Shown here: piece by piece, positions 23,083 to 34,400 of the stretch
Numbering within the stretch: the stretch's first letter is position 1
How the letters are laid out: each line of letters starts with the position of its first letter
NCBI GenBank assembly: GCA_947044365.1
Contig: OX345636.1
Location: 58,197,746-58,261,745, forward strand
DNA length: 64,000 nt
Reading direction: 5' to 3'
Origin: Petrosia ficiformis
Lineage: Eukaryota > Porifera > Demospongiae > Haplosclerida > Petrosiidae
Notes under the pieces: generated by a model
What the model saw: the letters and a program-made list of their open reading frames with translations, nothing else
What the model was told of the DNA's origin: nothing
The model's database searches: none
Position numbers and translations under genes: made by a program

Positions 23083-23828
23083 GTGTCTGATATATTCTCT
23101 CTATCCACCACCTCCTCCTCCTCCTCCTCCTCCCCTACTCATGTTTTAGCACCTCCTCTGGAATGCAATCTAAATACAGATGTTAATAAACCACAAGCTG
23201 TTTATGATCAAAGAAATGATTTACTATCTGCTATCAGAAAAGGTATATTTCTATTAGAATGGATGCATGTCTATTATAATTATTGTATGTGTCCGTTAGA
23301 AAGAGTATGTGTTTGCTTGGATGAGTATATATTAGTAAAAATGAGTATGTGTCTGTTAGAATGAGTATGCATCTTGGATATGTATCTGTTGGAGTGGGTA
23401 TGTGTTTGAAAATGGTAATGTATTTGTTAGAATGGGTATGTGTCTATCTATCATAATGGATGTGTCTGTTAGAGCGAGTATGTGTCTATCATAATGGATA
23501 TGTGTCTGTTAGAATGGGTATGCGTCTATTAGAGTGTGTATGTGGCTATGTGTCTGTTAGAATAGTATTAGAAATTCTCATTCTATCAGAATTTGAGGGA
23601 TGGACTGTCCTGTATACACTATGAATATTCCTGTATATAGTACATATAGTTTAGTAATACTGGCATATTTTATTCCTACAGGTAGAGTTACATAAATTTC
23701 AGCAAGTAGACAAGCAAAAAACAGCAGTTGGTACTGATGTGTTTCTCGATGTGTTTCTCGATGTATTGCATTTGACTCTGAGTCTGGATGATACTAGTGG
23801 GATTCTGATCACTGGAATGACTAATTAA
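23083..23828 (+). pseudogene. WAVE/SCAR-like C-terminus (poly-Pro, WH2, acidic tail), decayed
   Basis: Exon 23083-23242 reads through APPLECN, then DQRNDLLSAIRK, a good match to the WH2 start of WAVE proteins (LLEAIRKGIQL). The last exon begins at 23682 or 23686 and reads LHKFQQVDKQKTAVGTDV, like the WAVE segment after WH2. WAVE normally joins the WASH/Abi/Arp2/3 actin machinery through WH2, central and acidic motifs. Damage: a (CTC)n tract reads as Ser in the WH2 frame but as eight Pro in the neighbouring frame; the exon-exon phase leaves a stop at the first acceptor; and the acidic tail (SRCIAFDSES, then WDSDHWND) is in another frame broken by TGA and TAG, next to an 11-12 bp local duplication. 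I call a pseudogene; sequencing errors could mimic it. Confidence 0.62.
23270..23580. repeat. Degenerate minisatellite in the WAVE-like intron
   Basis: Repeats of GTGTCTGTTAGAATGAGTAT variants at about 22-40 bp spacing. Confidence 0.75.
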
Positions 23829-24207
23829 AACTAAATCATGTAATTTGCATATTATTATAATGCGTGTGAATGAAAAAATTATTGTTTTTTACTACAATTT
23901 TTTTTAGTAATTAAATATTGTGAATGTATAGTTCAGTTTAGCCGTATATTATAATCATTGCTTTATAATATTTTATATAGATGATTTTTTCTGCATTGAA
24001 AGTTTCAAAATAGATTTTGTGTTAATCATATTAGCTATGTTATCCAACTGTTCTGCGGTACGTGCATGAAATTAAATAGGTGGAGCTGGAGCTAGAAAGC
24101 GACTGCCATGGCAGAACGTTTAGAGCCAGCTGAATGTTATAGCAACCACCACTTTAATTTGTTCTTGATTTCAGGCTGTGATTCGACAGCAATAGTCTCC
24201 AAATAAG

Positions 24208-25350
24208 ATGAGTTGTGTTTCCATGTACTACCAGAAATATTCATCCTTTACTTTGAATGGAAAGGTAATTGGTACCTATCAAACTCGCTCACATTCATCT
24301 TCGTTTGTTGCTGCAACATGGGATGTAAGCATCTTCGGTGATCTTTTGTCATCAATTGTTGAAGATTTCTTTATTACTGATGGAAAATTAGTACGGCCAG
24401 TGCACATTAGCTCAATTCTTCTTCATCGACCAAGAATTGAGTCCAGAGTTCATGAATTCTTGCATACCTTATAGTTACTATTTTACCATGAAAATATGTT
24501 ATCTACTGAGTTGGTGTTGAATATCGCCTTATTATATAATTGATTTTACTGCATAAGTTTTTTCAATCAGTATATAAAATATGATTATTGAGGAGGAGCT
24601 TGAGGGATATGCTCTCCCAAGAGCAACACCAAATAAATTTAATGATTATCACCAGCGAAGCAATGATAAGGTTCGAGAAATAGATATAAGTATGATAATA
24701 CCTACTCCATTTACATCTGAAAACAACAATCCCTCTAATTGTATTTGCAGAAGTGTATTTGGAACTTGCTATAAGCGACTGTTTCAAGGATTACCTGTTT
24801 GTATCAAATATGCAATTAACAGAGTGAAAGGGGGAAGCAAGCAAGTAGGACTTTTATCACACATGCGCAGTGCTTATACCAGGCACATTTCATCTAATAA
24901 TATACAGCAGGAAATTTGAATATTTTTCCAGTGCATGCTTGCAAACGTTGTATCTCCAGCTTTACAGATGGAAACTCGGTGTGCATTCTCAACTATGGGC
25001 TTTTCCTCTCAATTTTCCTCAGTGCAGTTGTCTATGACTGATATCATCTCTCCAATAGCAGTAAAATCATTATGCATAGGAAGCGCATCAATGCTGTTAA
25101 ATTTCATTCTAGTGAATCCAGTTACCTTTTACATCCAATCAACCTGTCTTTCTTTAGTTCACAGGAGATGCGTTTCCTTGATTACATGTACAATCTCTTT
25201 TATGATTCTAGTTATATAATTAACAACATTCCAAGGCTTTATGAACATTCAGCTGATGCGTCATTGAACAATAGCCGATTCAACTCAGTGAAATCATTGA
25301 CAAATCGATCATCATATGTATATTGCCTATTAACACAAGACCATTGTTAG
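24208..25350 (+). pseudogene. Possible transposon-associated hypothetical, broken
   Basis: Frame 24208-24474 contains SHSSSFVAATWD and KLVRPVHISSILLH, spaced as in a family of uncharacterised sponge and cnidarian proteins that I recall as transposon-associated (SRSSSSIVMATWD, then RPAQINYF). Further frames at 24581-24919 and 25072-25350 are open but unrecognised and need not belong. No splice junctions joining them convincingly were found, and another frame (about 25382-25562, containing YLDYFDVWV) follows. I read this as remnants; identity is from memory and uncertain. Confidence 0.35.
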
Positions 25351-25562
25351 GAAAGATTTTAAAATTAAAGTAAGCATCAAATTGAAGTAATACCTGCAGG
25401 AAATGTCATAAAACCTATATATCATTCAGCATATATTCAGTGGCTTGAAAGATTACCAGACGAGCAAACGGAAATCTATTTAGACTATTTTGATGTCTGG
25501 GTAAAGTGCTCCGATCATACCGTCAAATTGTTGCTTCATCCCAATAAGTCATATTTTATGTA

Positions 25563-28500
25563 AGTCTGCAGTTTCCTTAGAGACTGAATTGAATTTTGCT
25601 ACATTCTCTGAAGTTGTTTGTATCAATTCCTGTCAAAATGCCAATATTTCATAATGTTGCAGATTGACTTCTAAATATACTAATTACCTGTCAGTAATAA
25701 TTATACAATTTTTACATTCATTACATTTTCTAGTAGCTATGGTGTAATATTTAGATAATTTGGCCATGTATGAACATATTCTATGTGTGAGGATATGTTG
25801 CGTAATTAAATTTCACTGTATTGGAAAAATGAATCGCCCCTAAAAGTCAATTGGAAGAGAATTCATTATAATTTCAAAATGGCTGCTCGTATTAGAAAAA
25901 TTCTGAAAGGTTTGAACTCAGCACCTCAAATTACACAACTATTCATAGGTTTCGTGGTTTTCAAGGTGTAGCTATTGAACACACATGGCAATTTCATCCC
26001 ATTTATATATAATTTTATGAGTTGTTGAGTAAGTATATACAACATGACAAGGATGGACTCTATTGAGTCTTTGTTTATCCTCACCACAACATATACACAC
26101 TCATCACAAAGGAATGCTGTACTTAGGTTTTAGTTTTTCACTACAGTGATTACAATGTTTCAGCCTATATTTAATTCAGAACAGGACATTCTCAATCCGA
26201 AAGCAATTATTCTCAAAGTTAAATGGTTCAAAAATTGCTATAGAAACCAGGAAAACCACATACAGTTAAATGATAGCAAACACCCTTTAGACTACACTAT
26301 AATAATGGCTATCCTGGTTGCATCAAATTTGGGTTAAGGATCAACTGGCCAGGTGCCATAACTACATCCCATTCGATGATGGGTCCACTGATGAGATGTA
26401 AAAGGATAATGCTGAGAGAATAGCACCTTCATAATATAATAATTTATAGAGATATTGTATCAGGCTCAAAGTTACTATTCATCACAATTATTGTCCGGGT
26501 TGATAAGGTGATACGGTTTATAACCAGTGGGTATAATACATGATGTATACATACATTTGCATATACTAACCAAATTTACAGATTAGCATCCGTATGCCTA
26601 TCATTATGTAGTAAAATTCACTTGCTTGGTACGCAGTTTTGAGCGTGGTCAAAGGTGCAGCCCCGCCTGAGCCCGACTAAGCGTTATGAATTTATTCATG
26701 ATCTCTGTACTGTTATAAAGATTGCTGTCCACTGAAGAGACATTAGCACATTGTGATTAGCTTTAACTGACTGTAACAGATAGCATTGACAAAATAATTA
26801 TCCAAGGAAATTCAACAAGAATGAAGTCAGAGCTAGTAACTAAAACGATACAATAGCGTTATTATTATTATCATTAAATTTTTAATACAAATAATTCCTA
26901 TTTGTCTGTTGTGAATATATACATAGGTATAGATCTAGATCTGGAAATCTTGAGTGGTATGCAGACTTTGCATATCAATAAAAGCTTCACATCTTTCAAA
27001 CAGTATACTCACCATACTATTGATATCATAATATTAATTGGATTTTCTCTGCATATCAATGATATACAAATCACTGCATAACTCTGTATATGCACAGGAG
27101 CGCATGAGTCCCAAGGAGCGTACAACAGCTATATGAAAGCTGTGTCAACCTTTGTCGAACGAAAGTACTTGAGATAATGATATTCATAATGTGTTTCAAG
27201 TGCTATAGTGTAAACATACATGCGTAGCGCCGTGTCCTGCACGTGATAAAAATGGCGACAAAAGCTGCTAAACGTACTACATACTAGACGGCTGTTGAAG
27301 AAGGAGGTGAAGTATCTTATAAGTACAGTGAGAGAAGTGGATGCCTAACTCATTAGTGTATACTATACTAGTACTATACTGCACGTGCATTGGGCGTTGT
27401 TTGTCGGTAGATTTTTAATTTTGTGCATCGTCAGCCACTTAGAGCCTTCGCCTAGTGTTTGCCCATATATGGGCATTTTGTGCAATTGCACTCCTGATAT
27501 GCAATAGCCGATTTGCAGTGACTGATAATGTTAATAAAAGAATGTCATGCTATATCATCACCGATTGTGTTATACTAAAGACTATATACACAGTGTGACT
27601 TATAAGTACTGAATATACTCTTTTGAATTACCATACCATGATGATGAGGGTTCTATATATGTGCAGTGGAATTAATATGTGTAGCAGAAGGCTTTAAAAA
27701 TTGCTGATCTTGAGAAATATTAAAATCACTTTCACAATATAATTATTCATAAAATAGTACACAGTGATTGATGTAGATTAAAAGCGGAATCTGTTAATGG
27801 TGTTCTTATTTTATAGCCAAGACTATTGTGTTCTGTGTAGGCGTGTACGTAAGGGCATGTCTCAATTTAAAATAATTATAATGTACGCGTGAGCTCAGCA
27901 ATCTAGCGAAGAAGCTACAAAGAGACCGAAGCTTGATTAATTGCGGTTCCAATTCTGTCAATAGGACGTTTTGTGGTCTTCGAGCAAATTTCGGAAAAGC
28001 TTTTTTTAAAGACAGCAACTATGGAATACATGGTAGTAAAAGAGATTAACATTCAGTTGTAATATTATGACAGTTTTTGTTGTTTATGAGATTGAGTAAA
28101 GACACATCTCACTCATAACTATAGCACTCTCACTCATTTTGAATTTTGTTGTCACTCATTTCAATGCTAAGTGGTTGAGAGCTCTGATTGATGTTAAATA
28201 TTACTGATGACATAAGAAGTAGAAGGGTATATACCACATGAAAATGAAAAAAAAAATTTTTAATGGTCACAATGATAGACATGAAATTAAATAGTTTCTT
28301 GATATAACCATTCTCTTCTATAAATAAAAACCACACCCAAACCATATGATATTATTATCTAGAATAGTTTTACAATAATATTATATATAACAGGAGCATG
28401 TGAGCGGCACTCATCAGCTCCAGATTACAACAATGATTAATGGGGTTACATGTATAAAGAAATACATTGAAATTCCCTAATATATTGCAGGTTATCATCT

Positions 28501-29017
28501 GATTTCTATACAAAAACAACCAACTTGTGACTGTCATATTATTTCTATTTTTCATAATCGAACAATTTAGTTTGTTTTAAAATCTCAATATTTGTGCAGT
28601 AAGTTTAAAGGTGGCTGTTGTTCGTATTAATCTTTCCCAAAATTTCAAATCCAAAAATATCTAATTTCAAAATGTATATATAAAGGATGTTAATTAATGG
28701 TCAATTGTCTGTGAGAAATCAATTTCACCTAAAGATGTATTAATTTTCCTAAAAATCATTTATTATAATATATTATAATGAAAGGGTTTCTACTAAAACA
28801 GTAGTTCTTTATGGTAGAGCTGATTGCATCATACCTATGAAGAGGTAAAAAAAAAAATTTTTATCAGGAGAAAGAACTTTGAACACATGTATAATAGATG
28901 CAATCAAACACTTAGATCTATACATTTTTTTGATTATTAACTAAACTTGTAAGCTATATGATCTCATTAACATCATGCAACTAACGTGCACATTAATTTT
29001 ACACATTTTGGGATTCA
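25563..29017. other. No gene recognised
   Basis: About 3.4 kb of AT-rich DNA. Short frames at 26146-26337, 27806-28018 (minus) and 28130-28555 (minus) show no motif or splice support. An 11-codon ATG frame at about 27250 (MATKAAKRTTY) may be a chance start. Confidence 0.4.
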
Positions 29018-29895
29018 CTACTGGTATGAATGATATGAAATTCTTTGAATTAGTACTGGCATTCTTTCTTGGAAATATACTGAATAAACATTCAAAAGAT
29101 ATTGGAAAATACCCAAAAAGTACACATATCTGTAAACACTATAAAACATATATACAGCACTGTATGACAACATACCATCCCGAAATTCCACAAAATTTCC
29201 AGTTGCATTAGCTTGGTCTTGATATGTCATTATGATAGATTGACTGGGGGATGTCAAATATAAATTATAAAGGATTCTAATTTTAGTTGTAATATACCCT
29301 TTCTTAATCTTTGACTTGTAAACCGTGTCCTATAATTGGATAAAATAGGTTGTAAAGAAATTTTCACGGGAAGAAAACATGAGTAATTACAAATTACACG
29401 GTTACATTACAGTACTAATAAAATTTACCTTTGACGTTCGATTATGAGTACTTTCCTGGATGTATGTATACAAAACAGTAAGAAATAATTTGCCATGAGG
29501 AGTTACTAAAACAGAACAGCTTGTTTCTTACACTATGTCTTTCCTGTTGCTTCTACAGTAAGATATATACCAGTTTAAACCCATCAGAAACAGGCACATA
29601 CATATATAATTATGTATATAATCATAATATATATACCTTTATGTCCGAGTCACTTTCACTTGAAGATGTTGGTGATTGTATCTACATGTGTCAGATAATA
29701 ATATAATGAAATTGTATTAGATAGTGAAAAATGCATTACCTTTGATTTGCCTTTAATACTAATCTTGCCCTGTATGGCCAAACAGGTGGTAATGAGAGTG
29801 TGCATTACAGACTAATTATCAGTTATTACAATTAAATTATACCTATTACTCACCTTGGATTTCTTCTTATGCTTGGTTTTTGAGAACCTAGACAT
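29018..29895 (-). CDS. Gene D: 108-aa basic, Ser/Lys-rich protein in eight micro-exons
   Basis: Minus-strand exons in order: 29854-29895 (ATG), 29740-29769, 29637-29681, 29532-29552 (21 nt), 29429-29455, 29298-29329, 29176-29243 and 29018-29079 (TAG). Every junction has GT and AG, and the phases agree (five phase 0, then 2 and 1). The coding sum is 327 nt, exactly 109 codons. MSRF is the first Met after an in-frame TAA. The N-terminal half is Lys/Ser rich (KHKKKSK, SSSESDSD), compatible with a nuclear or phosphorylated disordered region; the C-terminal half is ordinary (NATGNFVEFRD, ERMPVLIQRIS). I recognise no family. Exons of 21-68 nt are unusually small even for a sponge. The agreement of eight junctions is the main evidence; no transcript was seen. 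Confidence 0.6.
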
Positions 29896-31401
29896 ATGAG
29901 AAGTTGCTTATGGCTGTATGCTTACTTTTTCTGCCATATCTTTAACTGTAGGTAAGTAGCTGTTACAATCAGTCTCTGGATAATTTTCACTAAAACTACA
30001 TGTGACAGCCAGTGTTAATTAGTTCATCCATTGGATAAAGATGCATTTTGCATGATAATCAGATGTCTGAAAAATAATTAGATGATATTCTTATTGACTC
30101 AGATGAATTTCCAATGTCTACAATGATTTTCAGACATTATATTGAACAAATGAATTGGGAAATGCAACGTTTTCGGAAATTTTTCAGATTTATCTGAAAT
30201 AATCACATTTTTTCTTGACATAAATCAGATATTATAGTGCAGTAGTGATTAGACATTTTGAGATTAGACATTCTGAGAACCGACCATTTGGAGTACTCCT
30301 GAGAGTGGTATAAACTGTAGCTATTTAAAATAACAGAACAGAACACCAGATACATTCTATACACATAACATGTTTATTGAGTATACTAGAAGATATTATT
30401 ATGGTCTACAGGTCAATCCCTATGATTACTATCCACGAGGTTGAAACTATAAATTTTATAATTATAATTATACTTGTGTCACATACATATTGAATATGTA
30501 GTTATATTAATCCAGGAGGAATTTGCTTGAAGCTTACTGGAACTAATAGCTGATCTAACTAAATATTCAAAATATTCTTAAAAAGTAAGAAGATTTGATA
30601 ATCAAAATAATAATGAATGCACTAAAGTGCAGAACCCTCGCTAGATACTGCTAAACAGCATGGCTTTAGAACAACTTTGCATAAGTAACATACCATTCGT
30701 ATCAACACTAAGTCAGTAGTACATCATGAATATGCAATTATGGATAGCATGGCCATCAGATCTGTTGAGAACTAGCGAATTTCTGGACAAAACTTCACAA
30801 ATAGCTGTATAAACACTCGTTAGGAAGATTGACAAAGCTCAAGAAACAAAACTTCAAAGAAACAAAAGTTAGTTGTTCAGTGTTTTCTGCTGACAGCAAC
30901 AAAAACGATAAAATTTCAACATGGCGACAGATGAGAATTTACACGGCTGTTTCTCTGCAACAAGATTAGTTAAGAACAAATCCTTTAAATATCGGCCTTA
31001 TGGATATATAGCGTCTTCAACCATCACTGGACAGATATTTAAATTTTCTGTAGCAGTATTGGTGACATCATGTATAGTATAGGTCATGTGTTGGGCAACT
31101 GTCCTTATGAAACACTTATGCAGGAAATTTACAAATTTTCTGCAAAATTTCAGCTGCAAGGCAGTGCAAATTCCCTGTACACCGACATGTGCAGTAAATT
31201 GTGAAGTACACATCATATTTCAGCATGCAAGTAATTGCAACCTACATTTGATATGTCATGCAATATGTCCTTTGAAATTGCCATTTATAATAATAATAAT
31301 AATAATGAAATAATAAATGAATTGCTAAATAAATTCAATGACAATAATTATGAACACCTGTCACTAGAGAATCACATGTTTAAATCAGAAACTGTTCATG
31401 G
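29896..31401. other. Spacer between genes D and E
   Basis: No gene is firmly seen. One plus-strand frame is listed separately at 30921-31082. Confidence 0.4.
30921..31082 (+). CDS. Possible small ORF or first exon, 53 aa
   Basis: ATGGCGACAGATGAG opens a frame of 53 codons (MATDENLHGCFS, later KYRPYGYIASS). The ATGGCGAC start context looks like a real initiator and it lies divergent from gene D, about 1 kb from its start. No downstream exon was found and there is no known homologue, so it may be a first exon or chance. Confidence 0.25.
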   Translation: MATDENLHGCFSATRLVKNKSFKYRPYGYIASSTITGQIFKFSVAVLVTSCIV

Positions 31402-34400
31402 TCAGTTAACATTTACTGCCCACTTAGGAAGTAGGGAATTAACTGGAATGTTCCTGGTAGAAGAATTTCCTACGCAACGTTTTTTTGTTTGACGTAGAGC
31501 TTGGTTAGACTTATAATCCTTTGCGTACTCATCAAGCCTGTTAAACATTGCATCAACTTTAGAAGATCTCCAAGGTAATGGATGAACAACAAGCACCTCC
31601 TCCTCATCAACTGCATTTTCTTCACTACTTATCAAATCCAATATCATGATCTTCTCCCACAGAACTTTGTCTCCTTCTCTAGAAAATTCCATTTTTTCTA
31701 AACTGGATTTCCTTTCGGTCAGCTTCTGCAGAATACAAAATAATTATAATTAACAATGTGTTGAATACATGTGTTGTTAGCGCTGAAACAAATATTTGTT
31801 TATCCAGACATTTGTTTGTGTTATCCAAATATTCGTTGAATTTTTGGCATAACCAGTTGTGTTTGCACATGCACAGAAACATTTATAGTACATGTCATAG
31901 GTGGAGTAATTGGTATAGTAGGTTCAGCGATAGCTAGTTGTACCACGTTTTAGACAAAAATCTCACACACATGTAGTAGAGAAATGTGACTGAGACAATT
32001 ATTTAATTAAATAAATGGTGTTGATTAATAATAGATAGTTAAACATTAAGAACTGTATTTTATAGTATGGTGTGTTAAGATAAAGGTGGCATGGTTGAAA
32101 AGGTTCTCACGTTCAAAGAGCACTAATTAGCATGCAAATGCTCAATAAAGGTCATGCCATCTCATGTACTGGTACCCCATGTAGTTATTTACAGCAAAAT
32201 GATGAGCTAATACTAGATGTCACTAGAAACAATTTATGACAGTAAAAAAGCTAATATTCGAATGTTAGTTCACTATGATTAGCAAATATCAAAAAACTAG
32301 AAGCAGCATTGTTTCAGCCCTAGTGTGCTGTGTGCATGTGAAATAAGTATCTATGCATGAATATATGTATGTGTAGCAGTCTTTAATAGTGGTACCAATA
32401 ATTAATTTAACATAATTATATACATGTACAGTGCAAATATGCATGACACAGGGTCCTGTACATGTGTAGGCATACACATAAAATGCTAACCCTAACAAGA
32501 CATTCATGTTTTCGTTTCAGCTTCTGTTTTTGTGCTGCTATTCCACGGTGATGAATTGATTCTTCTTCACATTTACTGCGATAGAACCTGTATGCTGCAT
32601 CTAAATTATAGAAGTAATGTATGATTGAATTTTTTTACACATATATGTTCTTACCACGAATGTGCTGTGTAGTAAACGTTTGATTCAAGCCTTTAACTTC
32701 TTTGATTAGCTTATCAAGTTTCACGACATCTGAAATTAAATCTATAGTATAATGTAAAAGTTATTATAATTTAGTTTAATAACTTGGCAAACTCACCCAC
32801 TTGGCAAATTTTTCCAGCCTTCAAAATTGTCATCTTCATCCTTTAGCTTGTTGTATACACGCCTAGTTTCTTTCTACATACATGTACAAATTTTAATGAA
32901 CCATAATTATATATTTAGCTCCAAAATTTCATATTTCAATTAGTGATGCACCGATAATCGGATCGGTAATCGATATCGATCATTATCGGCCATTATTTTT
33001 AGTATCAGTATCGGTTATTTATGGAAAATGTAACTGATATTGTAAAAAGTGTACCAATAATGTCATTTCAGGTGATTAAGGCATCATTAATTGCTTTTAG
33101 AATACTTATAAAATGCTCACTTTCATTGAAAGAATAAGAATTGAGAAGGTAGATTTAATATCGGTTCGGTATGGGTTATCGGTACATATCTAAAGTAATT
33201 ATCAGTTTATCGGAATATCGGTAAAATCTCATATCGGTGCACCACTAATTTCAATATATTCGTGTCAGATTGTAATTTCACAAAACACAATTCATTGTTG
33301 TTTCTAAAACCAAGAAACTTCAAACCACAATTTTTTTTTTTAGTACACACAGAAATTATTATTGCTTACTCGGATTTGGCTTTTTTAAGTTTAGGACTGA
33401 ATGTACTAGTGTTGTTTTAGTTAACTGTAACAATGGACATTGTTAGTATTATAAGTGTTACATGATTATAGTTGTTCTTTTTGTAATCCTATATAATGTT
33501 GTCTGTCTAATTGTCTCATCCTGTCTGTCTATATAAACCCTTGCAAATTATTATTAAAGAGAGTTAATATCTCCAATTCAATCAAGTCTTGTTACATTGG
33601 TGGCAGAGGTGGGATGGCAGTTCAAGCATACGTCAAAGCTCCAAAACCTTATGCTGTTGGAAGTGACTTCTCCCTCTGGGTGAAGCGGTTTGAGTCTTAT
33701 GCCAAAGCTGTTAAGGTTGCAGATGAGCAGATATCAGATGCTCTGTTGTCCTTGTTAGATGATAGTGCCTTCCGGGCTTTTGACTTGCTGGGTTTGACCG
33801 AAGAACAAGTTAGGGATTATAAACAACTATAATCATGTAACACTTATAATACTAACAATGTCCATTGTTACACTGCCCTCTTCCATTTTGCCCATTTTTA
33901 CATTATTCAGAGAAATCACAAGAATGTTTCTACCAGGAAGTCTGTTCTGTTGAGACAACCAAAATTAATGTTGATCATCCACCCAAGCAACCCACACTAA
34001 AGGAACTAAAGATTCCTGTTGAAGGGCTGACGATAGATCAGATAGAAAAATTAAAAAATCTGATACGGGATTTTCCAACCATCTTTTCTCAAGGAAAACA
34101 TGATCTTGGTCGAACTAACCTGACTTATCATTATATTGATACTGGCTCAGCTGCTCCTATTAAGCAGATGCCTCGTAGGTTACCATTACATAAGAAGCAA
34201 GTTGTGGGAAAGCTGATCAGTGAAATGCAAAGTCAAGGGATAATACAACCTTCAAAGTCTCCATGGGCATCTCCTATTGTCTTAGTGAAAAAGAAGAATG
34301 GGTCTATAAGGTTCTGTATCGATTATAGGAAATTGAATAAAGAAACAAAAAAAGACTCATATCCATTACCTCGTGTTGATGACCTGCTTGATGACCTAGC

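Noticed and set aside
27806..28018. Minus-strand 70-codon frame containing KFARRPQNVLLTE
   Set aside because: No recognised motif, no neighbouring exon, and the C-terminal part reads into AT-rich non-coding sequence.
31235..31492. Plus-strand 85-codon frame
   Set aside because: It is antisense to the last exon of gene E, contains an AAT microsatellite, and shows no splice support.
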